NCBI GenBank assembly: GCA_963775185.1
Contig: CAVZIE010000032.1
Location: forward strand, 434,001-498,000
Source of the DNA: JAPSGB01 sp963775185
GTDB taxonomy: Bacteria > Myxococcota_A > Polyangia > Polyangiales > Polyangiaceae
DNA: 64,000 nt
Direction of reading: 5' to 3'
The position numbers and the translations under genes were made by a program. Below the pieces are notes generated by a model. That model saw nothing but the letters and a program-made list of their open reading frames with translations, was not told where the DNA came from and made no database searches. Numbering within the stretch: position 1 is the stretch's first letter; every line of letters begins with the position of its first letter. Positions 32,889-41,461 of the stretch are shown here, piece after piece.

Positions 32889-33458
32889 ATGAAGTCGCGG
32901 TATCTCGCAGCAGGGGTCTTGCTCGGTGGGCTGTTCGTCGCGGCGGGCTGCAGCTCGAGCTCGAGCGATGGTGGCGCCACCAAGGGAGGCGGCGTGGGCG
33001 CCGCCTGCACCGCGGACGCGCAGTGCACCGGCTACGACAAGCCCACGTGCAACACCTCGCTCAAGCCGATCGAGCCGTACTACACCGGCACCGATCCCTC
33101 GACGACGAAGTACCGCGATTTCACCGTGCCGTTCCCCGGCGGATACTGCGGCACGTCGCTGACCGACTCGTGCGCCAGCGACGCCGAGTGCGGCGCCGAC
33201 GGCGGCTGCTTCATCGCCTTCGAGGGCGTGAGCGCCGACACGATCAACGCCCTGGCCCAGACCAACCTGCCGTTCGACGTCACCGCGTTCGCCACGCTGG
33301 GCATGTGCTTTCACCCGTGCTCGAGCGACGCCGACTGTCGCACCGGCGAGGGCTACAAGTGCATCGTCCCGCTGCACCAGTTCCTCGACGTCGTGAACCC
33401 CGACTACAAGAAGACATACTGCATGCAGGACATCGACGTGTCCGCGCTCCTGCAGTAG
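32889..33458 (+). CDS. Cys-rich lipoprotein
   Basis: The 189-residue protein has a lipoprotein signal (LLGGLFVAAGCSSSSSDGG) and a Cys-rich secreted part with repeated C-x-SDADC-like units: GAACTADAQCTGYDKPTC, CASDAECGADGGC, CSSDADCRTGEGYKC. This pattern is typical of myxobacterial surface lipoproteins stabilised by disulfides. Its ribosome-binding site is AAAGGGG. It follows the Rieske gene by 22 bases and may be in the kstR operon. Function unknown; a substrate-capture role would be speculation. Confidence 0.75.
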   Translation: MKSRYLAAGVLLGGLFVAAGCSSSSSDGGATKGGGVGAACTADAQCTGYDKPTCNTSLKPIEPYYTGTDPSTTKYRDFTVPFPGGYCGTSLTDSCASDAECGADGGCFIAFEGVSADTINALAQTNLPFDVTAFATLGMCFHPCSSDADCRTGEGYKCIVPLHQFLDVVNPDYKKTYCMQDIDVSALLQ

Positions 33459-33469
33459 CTCCGGGTGGG

Positions 33470-33527
33470 TGCCGGTCCGGCGCGGTAGCGCGCGGTCCGC
33501 GGGATTTCGCGCCGGACCGACGTCCCA
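33470..33527. repeat. Compact inverted pair of the palindromic repeat
   Basis: TGCCGGTCCGGCGCGGTA (33470-33487) and an inverted variant TTTCGCGCCGGACCGACG (33505-33522) can form a hairpin, between the lipoprotein stop and the aldehyde dehydrogenase operator. A terminator role is plausible. Confidence 0.65.
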
Positions 33528-33528
33528 C

Positions 33529-33578
33529 TAGAACATGTTTCACTCTGGCGGCACCCTTCGGTTAGGCTCGCGTGAACC
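33529..33578 (+). promoter_or_regulatory. KstR-type operator and -10 of the aldehyde dehydrogenase operon
   Basis: TAGAACATGTTTCA at 33529-33542. TAGGCT at 33563-33568 is the likely -10, ten bases before ATG 33579. Confidence 0.78.
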
Positions 33579-35105
33579 ATGGCCATCGTAGAGACCATCG
33601 AGAGCGGCAGCGGCCGGCGCCGGCTCAAGCTGTCGAACCCCGCGACGGGAGCGTCCATCGGCGAGGTCGACGTCGCGACGCCGGCGGAGGTGAGGGACGT
33701 CGTGGCGCGGGCGCGGGCGGCGCAGCCTGCGTGGCACGCGCTCGGCTTCGACGGCCGCGCGAAGGTCATGTACCGCGCCCTCGACATCCTGCTCGAAAAC
33801 CAGGACCGCTTCATGGACGTCATCATGCGCGAGACCGGACGCTCGCGCGTGGAGACGATCATGATGGAGATGTTTCCGGCGTGCGACAGCCTGGCCTACT
33901 ACGCCAAGCGCGCGAAGAAGCTACTGGCGGACAAGAAGCCGGGCCTGCACCTGCTTCGCACCAAGAAGCTCGTCATCACCTACAAGCCGCTGGGGGTGAT
34001 CGGCATCATCACGCCGTGGAACGGTCCGTTCATCCTGTCGCTGAACCCGAGCGTGCAGGCGCTGATGGCCGGCAACACCGTGGTGATCAAGCCGAGCGAG
34101 GTCACGCCGATGTCCGGGCGTCTGGTGGCCGAGCTGTTCCAGGAAGCGGGCTTGCCGAAGGACGTGCTCACGGTGGTGGCGGGTGACGGCGCCACCGGCG
34201 CGGCGCTGGTCGAGGGCGGCGTGGACAAGATCTCGTTCACCGGCAGCGTCGCCACCGGACGCAAGATCGGCGAGGCGTGCGGCCGGAACCTGATCCCGTG
34301 CACGCTCGAGCTCGGCGGCAAGGACCCGATGATCGTGTGCGGCGACGCGGATCTCGATCGCGCCAGCAAGGGCGCGGTGTTCGGCGGCTTCATGAACGCC
34401 GGCCAGTTCTGCTGTTCGACCGAGCGCGTGTACGTGGTGGACGCGGTGGCCGAGGCGTTCATCGACAAGGTCGTCACCCACGTGATGGCGCTGCGAGTGG
34501 GCAGCGACGGCGACTTCGACATCGGCCCGATGATCTTCGAAAAGCAGATCGCGGTGATCGAGCGGCACGTGGAGGACGCGCGGGCCAAGGGCGCGAAGAT
34601 CCTGGTGGGCGGCAAGCGGAGCGCGCGCGGCGGTCTGTTCTACGAGCCGACGGTGCTCACGGACGTCACGAACGACATGCTGATCATGAAGGAAGAGACG
34701 TTCGGGCCGGTGCTGCCCATCATGCGGGTCAAGGACGAGGCCGAGGCGCTGCGGATGGCGAACGACTCGGTGTACGGCCTGTCGAGCAACGTGTGGACGC
34801 GCGACGCGGTCAAGGCCGTGCGTATCGCCAAGCAGATCGACTCGGGCTCGGTGTGCGTGAACGACAGCAGCGTGACCTACGGCGCGGTGGAGGCGCCGTT
34901 CGGCGGCAGGAAATCCAGCGGCGTGGGCCAGGTAAACGGTGAAGCCGGGCTCAAGGGCTACTGCTTCGCCCAGCCGATCATCCTCGATCGCTTCAATGCC
35001 AAGGAAGAAGCCGTCTGGTACCCTTACACCGCGGACAAGGGCGCCCTGCTCCAGAAGATCATGCACTACGTCTGGGGCACTCGTATCGGGAGGATGATGT
35101 CGTGA
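33579..35105 (+). CDS. Aldehyde dehydrogenase family protein
   Basis: The 508-residue enzyme has IGIITPWNGPFILSLNPSVQ, TFTGSVATGRKIGEA-like text (FTGSVATGRKIG), the catalytic Glu in CTLELGGKDPMIV, the catalytic Cys in NAGQFCCSTERVY, and EAPFGGRKSSGVGQ. It oxidises an aldehyde with NAD(P). In steroid degradation such an enzyme could oxidise a side-chain aldehyde after aldol cleavage or alcohol oxidation. It is co-transcribed with a 3Fe-4S ferredoxin through a four-base overlap. The roughly 45 residues after the core (AKEEAVWYPYTADKGALLQK) are longer than in many relatives. Confidence 0.88.
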   Translation: MAIVETIESGSGRRRLKLSNPATGASIGEVDVATPAEVRDVVARARAAQPAWHALGFDGRAKVMYRALDILLENQDRFMDVIMRETGRSRVETIMMEMFPACDSLAYYAKRAKKLLADKKPGLHLLRTKKLVITYKPLGVIGIITPWNGPFILSLNPSVQALMAGNTVVIKPSEVTPMSGRLVAELFQEAGLPKDVLTVVAGDGATGAALVEGGVDKISFTGSVATGRKIGEACGRNLIPCTLELGGKDPMIVCGDADLDRASKGAVFGGFMNAGQFCCSTERVYVVDAVAEAFIDKVVTHVMALRVGSDGDFDIGPMIFEKQIAVIERHVEDARAKGAKILVGGKRSARGGLFYEPTVLTDVTNDMLIMKEETFGPVLPIMRVKDEAEALRMANDSVYGLSSNVWTRDAVKAVRIAKQIDSGSVCVNDSSVTYGAVEAPFGGRKSSGVGQVNGEAGLKGYCFAQPIILDRFNAKEEAVWYPYTADKGALLQKIMHYVWGTRIGRMMS

Positions 35106-35305
35106 GCCGACTCAAGATCGTCGTGGACTTCGACCAGTGTGAATCGAACGGCGTGTGCGTGAAGCTGGCGCCCGAGCTGTTTCGCCTGGACGATCAGGAC
35201 TTCCTGGAGATCCTGGACGAGCGCCCGCCGGAGGCGCTGCGCGAGAAGGCGGAAAAGGCCGCATCGCACTGCCCGAAGCGGGCGATTTCGCTGGTCGAGG
35301 AGTAG
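35102..35305 (+). CDS. Single-cluster [3Fe-4S]-type ferredoxin
   Basis: The 67-residue protein has three widely spaced Cys: CESNGVC and CPKRAI, with VDFDQCESNGVCVKLAPELF, as in the one-cluster ferredoxins that serve cytochrome P450 enzymes (FdxD type). It transfers electrons to an oxygenase. It starts at GTG 35102, overlapping the aldehyde dehydrogenase stop by four bases. No P450 is in the window, so the partner is elsewhere or is the Rieske protein. Confidence 0.85.
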   Translation: MSRLKIVVDFDQCESNGVCVKLAPELFRLDDQDFLEILDERPPEALREKAEKAASHCPKRAISLVEE

Positions 35306-35306
35306 C

Positions 35307-37100
35307 TCACGGCGCGCACCGCGGCGACGGCGCGAGGGCGTCGCGGGTCGACTGCTCGTCCGGCCGCGTCTCGAGGTAGCTCGCGACCAGGAACACGCGG
35401 TCCGACGCGCGGTCCAGGTCGAGCACGAGCTCGACGCTTCCGGTCCGGCTGCTGCCGGCGATCAGCGTCACGCAGCTGCCGGGCAGCGCGCCGCGGTGCT
35501 CGACACCGTCGACGCGCGTGATGCGCCACGCCGGCAGGTGATCCGCCGGATCGCCGAAGGTCTGCAGCACGCGCGCGGGATCGGTGCCGGAGATCGCCAC
35601 CGGGATCCGCTGGACCAGGTGCAGCGGCCCGCGCTGGCCACGGGCCAGCGCGTCGATGGCGTCGAGCCGCGGGTAGCACAGCGATCGCGCCGGTCGAACC
35701 GCGTCGAACGCCGCTCGTGGCAACGCGATGCAGCGATCGCCGACGCACGCCTGCATGCGCTCGGGTTGGAGCCAGCTCGCGATCGGGCCGATCAGGATCG
35801 AGTCGCCGTCGCCCGACGGCAGCGCGGAAAAATCCGGCGGCGCGCCGGTCCCGCGTACCCAGAGCACGCGCACGTCGTCGCTGCGGGCGGGTGGCGCGAA
35901 CGGGTCCGGCCACACCGCCGCCAGGGCGCCGAGCAGATCGAAGGCCGCGGGACCGCGCAGACCCCGGCGCAGATCGGCGTACGCGAACCCGTCGCGGCCG
36001 AGCGTCGCGGCGATCCGCTGCGCGTCGCCCATGTCGTAGGCGGGGCTCACCGGCGTCTCGATGATGCGATGCGCGGCCCGGATCACCAACGTGGGCGCTA
36101 CGGCGGCGAGCGCGGCGACGGCGGCCAGCACGCGGACGACCCAACGCGGCGCGCGGGCGACGCGCGCGCCGATCCAGATCGCCCCGGGCGCCAGCGCGGG
36201 CGCGAAGTAGCGCGAGGCGACCTCGTGCCCGACCAGGGCGAGCGGCAGCGCGGTCGCGAACGCGTACGGGACCGCCGCCAGCGTCAGCAGCGCCGCGCGC
36301 CGCTCGGGCGCCAACGCCGCGACCCACGGTCGACGGCGCACCACCACGACGCAAGCGACGGCGCACAAGATCACTACCGGCACGGCCGCGGCGGCGTGCG
36401 ACAACACCCGGACCGCGACCGCCATCGCTTCGCGTGACACGAGCAGCTCGATCCCCGCGATCGCCGCGACGGTCGCCGCGAGCGTGGCCCAGGGTCGGTC
36501 CGCGAGGGCGAGCACTGCGACCAGCAACAGCGGCGCGTACGCGACGTAGCCGATGTGGCTCTCGATCAAGCACGCCAGCGCGATGACCGCGCCGAGCAGC
36601 GGCGCGGCGCCGCGCCGAGCGGCGTAGGCATACAGGGCGGCGGCGAACGCGACGACCGGAAGCGGCGCGATCGCCGGGTTCCACAGCAGCGGGTAGCCGA
36701 TGACGGGACCGATCGCGACGCCGAAGGCGATCGCCGCGATCCGCGCCGCGCGCGCCGTCAGCGTCCGGCGCGCGAGCAGCAGCATCGCGCCGACGCTGGC
36801 CGCGTCGGCGACGATCAGCAGGCGATGGATCGCCACCGGTCCGAGGCCGCGCAGCAGCGCCAGCAAGCGGATCCAACCGGCGCCCTGCACCAGACCGTCG
36901 AACGAGGTGATCGGCCCGTGACAGCCGAGCCCTCCGGCGCAGTCGCGCGCCAGCAGGAGATCGCGCGCCGTGTCGGCGGAGATCGGCGGCGTCGTCGCCT
37001 GCAGCGACAGCAGCGCGCCCGTGATCGCCGTTGCCACCAGCGCTTCGATCCAGGCCCGGCGGTCCACGTGTCCGAAGCTGTACCTGCAAGCCCGGGACAC
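35307..37100 (-). CDS. Large polytopic membrane protein, possibly a GT-C glycosyltransferase
   Basis: The 597-residue protein has about ten hydrophobic segments in its first 330 residues and a long soluble C-terminal domain. The acidic residue in TPPISADTARDLLLARDC after the first membrane helix resembles the catalytic loop of ArnT/PMT-type GT-C enzymes, and IGYPLLWNPAIAPLP is in the usual place, but no diagnostic motif is certain. Isolated on the minus strand, convergent with the ferredoxin; the KstR-type site at 37141 faces the other way. Function uncertain. Confidence 0.5.
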   Translation of the reverse strand: MSRACRYSFGHVDRRAWIEALVATAITGALLSLQATTPPISADTARDLLLARDCAGGLGCHGPITSFDGLVQGAGWIRLLALLRGLGPVAIHRLLIVADAASVGAMLLLARRTLTARAARIAAIAFGVAIGPVIGYPLLWNPAIAPLPVVAFAAALYAYAARRGAAPLLGAVIALACLIESHIGYVAYAPLLLVAVLALADRPWATLAATVAAIAGIELLVSREAMAVAVRVLSHAAAAVPVVILCAVACVVVVRRRPWVAALAPERRAALLTLAAVPYAFATALPLALVGHEVASRYFAPALAPGAIWIGARVARAPRWVVRVLAAVAALAAVAPTLVIRAAHRIIETPVSPAYDMGDAQRIAATLGRDGFAYADLRRGLRGPAAFDLLGALAAVWPDPFAPPARSDDVRVLWVRGTGAPPDFSALPSGDGDSILIGPIASWLQPERMQACVGDRCIALPRAAFDAVRPARSLCYPRLDAIDALARGQRGPLHLVQRIPVAISGTDPARVLQTFGDPADHLPAWRITRVDGVEHRGALPGSCVTLIAGSSRTGSVELVLDLDRASDRVFLVASYLETRPDEQSTRDALAPSPRCAP

Positions 37101-37140
37101 CGCTAGTGGTGAGCGCGCGTGGAAGCCTTGTCAGCCTCGG

Positions 37141-37162
37141 TGAAACATGTTCTATTCTGGCG
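37141..37162 (+). promoter_or_regulatory. KstR-type operator of the DUF35/ltp4/ltp3 operon
   Basis: TGAAACATGTTCTA at 37141-37154; TATTCT at 37153-37158 and only four bases to GTG 37163, the shortest spacing seen here. Confidence 0.78.
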
Positions 37163-37612
37163 GTGACCGCTGCAAACGAGCTGTTTTCCGCGCCCTACGT
37201 GCTCGAGTACACGTACACGCGCAGCACCGGGCCGATCATCGAGCGCTTCCTGGTGGGGCTGCGCGAGGGCCGCATCGAGGGCGTCCGTACGACGTCCGGC
37301 AAGGTGCTCGTACCGCCCACGGAGTACGATCCGGAGACCGGCGACGCGGTCGGGGATTTCGTCGAGGTCGGGCAAGCCGGCGTGGTCACCACGTGGGCGT
37401 GGATCGAGCAGCCGCGCCGCTTCCAGCCGCTCGATCGGCCGTTCGCGTGGGCGCTCGTCAAGCTCGACGGCGCCGACACCGCGATGGCGCACGTGGTGGA
37501 CGCCGGCAGCGCGGACCGCATGCGGACGGGCATGCGCGTCGCGGTGCGCTGGCGCGACGAGCGCACGGGATCGATCGCCGACATCGCGTGCTTCGTGCCG
37601 GAGGAGACGTGA
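37163..37612 (+). CDS. DUF35-type OB-fold protein without zinc ribbon
   Basis: The 149-residue protein resembles the DUF35 OB-fold: TGPIIERFLVGLREGRIEGV, VLVPPTEYDPETGDAVGD, GQAGVVTTWAWIEQP, WALVKLDGADTAMAHVVDAG, MRVAVRWRDERTGSIADI. The usual Cys pairs of the rubredoxin-like zinc ribbon are absent. In cholesterol degradation, DUF35 domains (as in ChsH2) bind thiolase-like aldolases such as Ltp2. Here it probably pairs with Ltp4 or Ltp3. GTG 37163 fits the operator distance best. Overlaps the next gene by four bases. Confidence 0.75.
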   Translation: MTAANELFSAPYVLEYTYTRSTGPIIERFLVGLREGRIEGVRTTSGKVLVPPTEYDPETGDAVGDFVEVGQAGVVTTWAWIEQPRRFQPLDRPFAWALVKLDGADTAMAHVVDAGSADRMRTGMRVAVRWRDERTGSIADIACFVPEET

Positions 37613-38082
37613 TCCTCGAGACGCCGATCCGCCTGGACTACACGGTGACGGCCGGCCGGTACCTGACGCGCTACCTGTCAGCGCTGGCCGACAAGCGCTT
37701 GATCGGGGCGCGCTGCCCGGAGTGCACCAAGGTGTACGTGCCGCCCCGCGGATCGTGCCCGACCTGCGGCGTGCCGACCGGCGACGAGGTGCAGGTCGCG
37801 GACCACGGGACCGTGACGACGTTTTGCGTCGTGAACATCCCGTTCGGCAACTCGCCCTTCGATCCCCCATACGTCGCGGCGGCCGTGCTGCTCGACGGCG
37901 CGGACATCCCGATCTTCCACCTGGTCGGCGGCATCGACGCCGCAGAGGTGCGCATGGGCCAGCGCGTGCGCGCCGTCTGGGTCCCCGACGCGGAGCTTGG
38001 CCCGACGCTCGAGAACATCAAGTGGTTCGAGCCCAGCGGCGAGCCCGACGCGGACTACGCGAGCTACGCGGAGCACCTGTGA
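37609..38082 (+). CDS. DUF35 OB-fold protein with zinc ribbon (Rv3521-like)
   Basis: The 157-residue protein starts at GTG 37609 with a helix, then a zinc ribbon CPECTKVYVPPRGSCPTCG (four Cys), then the OB-fold (GTVTTFCVVNIPFGNSPFD, VAAAVLLDGADIPIFHLVGG, MGQRVRAVWVPDAE). It is the thiolase-partner type found beside ltp3 and ltp4 in mycobacteria. TGA overlaps the ltp4 ATG (TGATG). Having two DUF35 proteins in tandem, one lacking the ribbon, suggests one per thiolase. Confidence 0.85.
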   Translation: MILETPIRLDYTVTAGRYLTRYLSALADKRLIGARCPECTKVYVPPRGSCPTCGVPTGDEVQVADHGTVTTFCVVNIPFGNSPFDPPYVAAAVLLDGADIPIFHLVGGIDAAEVRMGQRVRAVWVPDAELGPTLENIKWFEPSGEPDADYASYAEHL

Positions 38083-39137
38083 TGCGCGACGTCGCGGTGA
38101 TCGCGTTCGCGCAGTTGCCCAGCGTGCGTCGCGACACGGATCGCGAGGAAGCGGAGCTGGTGCAGCCGGTCGTGACCGAGGCGCTGGCGCAGGCCGGGGT
38201 CCGCAAAGGCGAGGTCGGCTTCACCGTGTCGGGAAGCTGCGACTACCTGCTCGGGCGACCGTTCTCGTTCGTGACCGCCCTGGACGCGGTTGGCCCGTGG
38301 CCGCCGATCGAGGAATCGCACGTGGAGATGGACGGCGCCTGGGCGCTGTACGAGGCGTGGGTGCGGCTGCAGCACGGCGACATCGATACGGCGCTGGTCT
38401 ACGCCTACGGCAAGTCCAGCCAAGGCGATCTGCGCGACATCCTCGTGCAGCAGCTCGATCCGTACTACCTCGCGCCGCTCTGGCCCGACTCGGTGAGCCT
38501 GGCGGCGCTGCAGGCGCGCGCGCTGATCGACAGTGGGCGCTGCGGCGAGCGCGATCTAGCGGAGATCGCCGCGCGCAACCGGGCCCAGGCGAAGGACAAC
38601 CCATTCGCGCAGCTCAAGGGCGACTTCGCCGTCGACGAGCTGCTGCGGAGCGAGTACCTGGTGTCGCCGCTGCGCCGGCACGACTGCCCGCCCATCAGCG
38701 ACGGTGCTTGCGCGGTGGTGCTGGCTGCTGCCGATACGGCGCGGAAGCTCGCGAAGCGGCCCGCCTTCATCCGCGGCATCGACCATCGCGTCGAACCGCA
38801 CGCGCTCGGCGCCCGCGACATCACGCGCTCGCCTTCGACGCGGATCGCCGGCGAGCGGGCGGGCGTGGGGTCGGCGCCGGTCGATCTCGCAGAGCTCCAC
38901 GCGCCGTTCTCCCACCAGGAGATCATCGTGCGCGACGCGCTCGGGCTCGGCGACGAGGTGCGCATCAATCCGTCGGGCGGCGCGCTCTCGGCCAACCCCG
39001 TCATGGTGGCGGGCCTGACGCGGATCGGCGAAGCCGCGTCGCGGCTGATGGCGGGCGAGGGCCGCCGCGCCGTGGCGCACGCCACCAGCGGCGCGTGTCT
39101 GCAGCAGAACCTCGTGTGCGTGCTGGAGGCCGGCTGA
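38082..39137 (+). CDS. ltp4: Ltp4-like lipid-transfer thiolase/aldolase
   Basis: The 351-residue thiolase-fold protein has the SCP-x thiolase features rather than those of a normal degradative thiolase: SGSCDYLLGRPFSFVTALDA, EMDGAWALYEAWVRLQHGDI, CPPISDGACAVVLAAADTAR, NPSGGALSANPVMVAGL. The nucleophilic Cys region typical of ketothiolases is altered, as in the Ltp aldolases that remove propionyl- or acetyl-CoA from branched steroid side chains by retro-aldol cleavage. The operon order DUF35-ltp4-ltp3 matches mycobacterial Rv3521-Rv3523. Confidence 0.75.
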   Translation: MRDVAVIAFAQLPSVRRDTDREEAELVQPVVTEALAQAGVRKGEVGFTVSGSCDYLLGRPFSFVTALDAVGPWPPIEESHVEMDGAWALYEAWVRLQHGDIDTALVYAYGKSSQGDLRDILVQQLDPYYLAPLWPDSVSLAALQARALIDSGRCGERDLAEIAARNRAQAKDNPFAQLKGDFAVDELLRSEYLVSPLRRHDCPPISDGACAVVLAAADTARKLAKRPAFIRGIDHRVEPHALGARDITRSPSTRIAGERAGVGSAPVDLAELHAPFSHQEIIVRDALGLGDEVRINPSGGALSANPVMVAGLTRIGEAASRLMAGEGRRAVAHATSGACLQQNLVCVLEAG

Positions 39138-40291
39138 TGGAACGTTGCGCCATCGTCGGTATTGGCCAGACTCGTCACAAGGCCAAGCGTACGGACGTCT
39201 CGATTCCGGGGCTGTGCCGCGAAGCCGCGCTGCGCGCGCTCGAGGACGCGGGCCTCGGCTTCCGCGACATCGACGCCGTCGTGATCGGCAAGGCGCCGGA
39301 CATGTTCGAGGGCGTCATGATGCCGGAGCTGTTCCTGGCCGACGCCCTCGGCGCCGCGGGAAAGCCGATTCTACGCGTCCACACCGCCGGCAGCGTCGGC
39401 GGCTCGACGGCCGTCGTCGCCTCCCATCTGATCACCAGCGGCGTGCAGAAGCGCGTGCTCACCGTCGCGTTCGAGAAGCAGAGCGAGAGCGACGCGATGT
39501 GGGCGCTGTCGCCGCGCATTCCGTTCCAGCCGCAGCTGGTGGCCGGCGCCGGCGGCTACTTCGCACCGCTGATCCGCGCCTACATGAAGCGCAGCGGCGC
39601 GCCCGATCACATCGGCAATCTGGTCAGCGTGAAGGACCGGCTGAACGGGCTCAAGAACCCGTACGCCCACCTGCGGCTCGAGAACATCAGCCTGGAGATG
39701 GTCCAGGCGTCGCCCATGCTCTGGGATCCGATCCGCTATCTGGACACCTGCCCGTCGAGCGACGGCGCGTGCGCCATGGTGCTCTCCAGCGAGGACCTCG
39801 CGGCCAAGTCCCCGCACAAGCCGGCGTGGGTGCACGCGACGGCGATGCGCAGCGAGCCCGTGCTCTTCGCCGGGCGCGACCAGGTCAATCCGCGCGCCGG
39901 CCAGGAGTGCGCGAAGGCGCTCTACGCCCAGGCCGGCATCACCGATCCGCGCAAGCAGATCGACGTCGCCGAGCTGTACGTGCCGTTCTCGTGGTTCGAG
40001 CCGATGTGGCTCGAGAACCTGGGCTTCTGCGCCGACGGCGAGGGCTGGAAGCTGACCGAGCAGGGCGTGACGGCCCTGGACGGCGACCTGCCGATCAACG
40101 CATCAGGCGGCGTGATGTGCTCGAACCCGATCGGCGCCAGCGGCATGCTGCGCTTCGCCGAGGCCGCGATGCAGGTCCGTGGCCAGGCCGGCGAGCACCA
40201 GGTCGACGGCGCGCGGCGGGCGATGGGACACGCCTACGGTGGGGGCTCGCAGTTCTTCGCCACGTGGATCGTCGGCAGCGACAAGCCCTGA
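39137..40291 (+). CDS. ltp3: Ltp3-like lipid-transfer thiolase/aldolase
   Basis: The 384-residue protein closely follows mycobacterial Ltp3 as I recall it: VIGKAPDMFEGVMMPELFLA, VHTAGSVGGSTAVVASHLI, AFEKQSESDAMWALSPRIPF, PSSDGACAMVLSSED, YVPFSWFEPMWLENLGFCAD, and MGHAYGGGSQFFATWIVGSD. These lipid-transfer thiolases act on C24-branched or side-chain CoA thioesters. TGATG links it to ltp4. It is the last gene of the operon; the FecR-type anti-sigma gene is convergent 18 bases away. Confidence 0.82.
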   Translation: MERCAIVGIGQTRHKAKRTDVSIPGLCREAALRALEDAGLGFRDIDAVVIGKAPDMFEGVMMPELFLADALGAAGKPILRVHTAGSVGGSTAVVASHLITSGVQKRVLTVAFEKQSESDAMWALSPRIPFQPQLVAGAGGYFAPLIRAYMKRSGAPDHIGNLVSVKDRLNGLKNPYAHLRLENISLEMVQASPMLWDPIRYLDTCPSSDGACAMVLSSEDLAAKSPHKPAWVHATAMRSEPVLFAGRDQVNPRAGQECAKALYAQAGITDPRKQIDVAELYVPFSWFEPMWLENLGFCADGEGWKLTEQGVTALDGDLPINASGGVMCSNPIGASGMLRFAEAAMQVRGQAGEHQVDGARRAMGHAYGGGSQFFATWIVGSDKP

Positions 40292-40309
40292 CAGCGCCGA
40301 GGCGGCGTC

Positions 40310-41461
40310 CTACTTGGCGAGCTGCTCGGCCTCGTTCCGGCGCAGCCCACCCGGGTAGCGGTCCAGGTACGCGCGCGCCAGACCGGCGGCGCCCTGGGCG
40401 TCGCCGGCGCGCGCTCGGGCGACGGAGCGCAGGTACGCCGCGTCCTCGCAGCGCGCGTCACCCGGGTGGTGCAGCTGGAACGCGGCCAGGAGCTGTTCGG
40501 CGCGCCCGAAGTTGCCGGAGTTGAACGCGGCCATGGCGGCGCCGAGCTCGGCCGCGGCGGTCTCGTCCTGCGCGGGCGCGGCGGCTGCAGCGGGGCGCGC
40601 GCTCGCCGACGCTGCGCCGCGCGCGGCCGGCGCAGCGAGCGCGCGCGCTCGCGTGATTGACGCTGCGTGCGAGGTAGCGGTCGCCGACGGCGTGTCGCCC
40701 TGCGACGGCGTGTCGCCCTGCGACGGCGTGTCGCCCTGCGACGGCACGTTCGCCCGGGCCACCGGCGCGGCGGCATCCGGTGCGGCGCCCCAGCTCTCGC
40801 CCGCGGAGACGAGGCGCAGCGCGTCGCCGCGCAGCTGCAGCGCGACCCGACCTTCCGTCACCGCGACGTGCCGGGTGCGACCGCCCGCGACGGTGACGGT
40901 GAAACGCGTGCCGCGCACCTCGAGCACGCCGTCGGGCAGGGCGATCACGAAGTGCTGGTGCGGACCGAGCTTGGCCACGTGGACCGCGAGCGTGCCGGCG
41001 TCCAACGCCAGCTGGACGTCCGCGTCGGCGCGCAGCGTCCGCCAGCTCGAGCCGGGCAGGGGCGAAACCGCGTACACCGGCGTGGTCGCCGCGGCTTCTG
41101 CCGGCGCGGGCGGTGCGTGCCGGAGCACGATGCCGCCGGTGGCGGCGAGCGCGGCGGCCGCGCACAGCGCCGCGGCCAGCACGACGACGCGTGGTCCGGC
41201 ACGCCGTGGCGTCGTCACCGTGACGTCGTTTGCACGCCGCAGCAGCGCGGCGCGCTGCCGGCGGTGCTCCAGCTCGCTGACGGGCGCCGGCTCGGGAAGC
41301 TTGGTGGCCATCGCGCGCAGGCAGGCGACCGTGTCCAATGCGTGCGCGCAGCCCTGGCACGTGGAGGCGTGGCGCTCGAACGACGCGCGCTCCTTGCCAG
41401 CCAGCCGCCCGTCGTCGATCGCTTCCGCTTCCCAGAGCCTCGGACAGTCCTGCCGCGTCAT
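40310..41461 (-). CDS. Zinc-finger anti-sigma factor with FecR domain and TPR-like tail
   Basis: The 383-residue protein has an N-terminal anti-sigma zinc finger (SFERHASTCQGCAHALD), one membrane helix (VVVLAAALCAAAALAATGGI), a periplasmic FecR-like beta domain (GVLEVRGTRFTVTVAGGRTR, VAVTEGRVALQL), a low-complexity linker with SQGDTP repeated three times, and a C-terminal TPR-like region (AFNSGNFGRAEQLLAAFQLH, GGLRRNEAEQLAK). It should hold the adjacent ECF sigma factor inactive and respond to an envelope signal. The start overlaps the sigma gene stop by four bases (ATGA). Confidence 0.85.
   Translation of the reverse strand: MTRQDCPRLWEAEAIDDGRLAGKERASFERHASTCQGCAHALDTVACLRAMATKLPEPAPVSELEHRRQRAALLRRANDVTVTTPRRAGPRVVVLAAALCAAAALAATGGIVLRHAPPAPAEAAATTPVYAVSPLPGSSWRTLRADADVQLALDAGTLAVHVAKLGPHQHFVIALPDGVLEVRGTRFTVTVAGGRTRHVAVTEGRVALQLRGDALRLVSAGESWGAAPDAAAPVARANVPSQGDTPSQGDTPSQGDTPSATATSHAASITRARALAAPAARGAASASARPAAAAAPAQDETAAAELGAAMAAFNSGNFGRAEQLLAAFQLHHPGDARCEDAAYLRSVARARAGDAQGAAGLARAYLDRYPGGLRRNEAEQLAK
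40685..40738. repeat. 18-bp tandem repeat, three copies
   Basis: CGACGGCGTGTCGCCCTG occurs three times head-to-tail, with a decayed fourth unit, inside the anti-sigma gene; it encodes SQGDTP units. The copy number may vary between strains. Confidence 0.85.
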
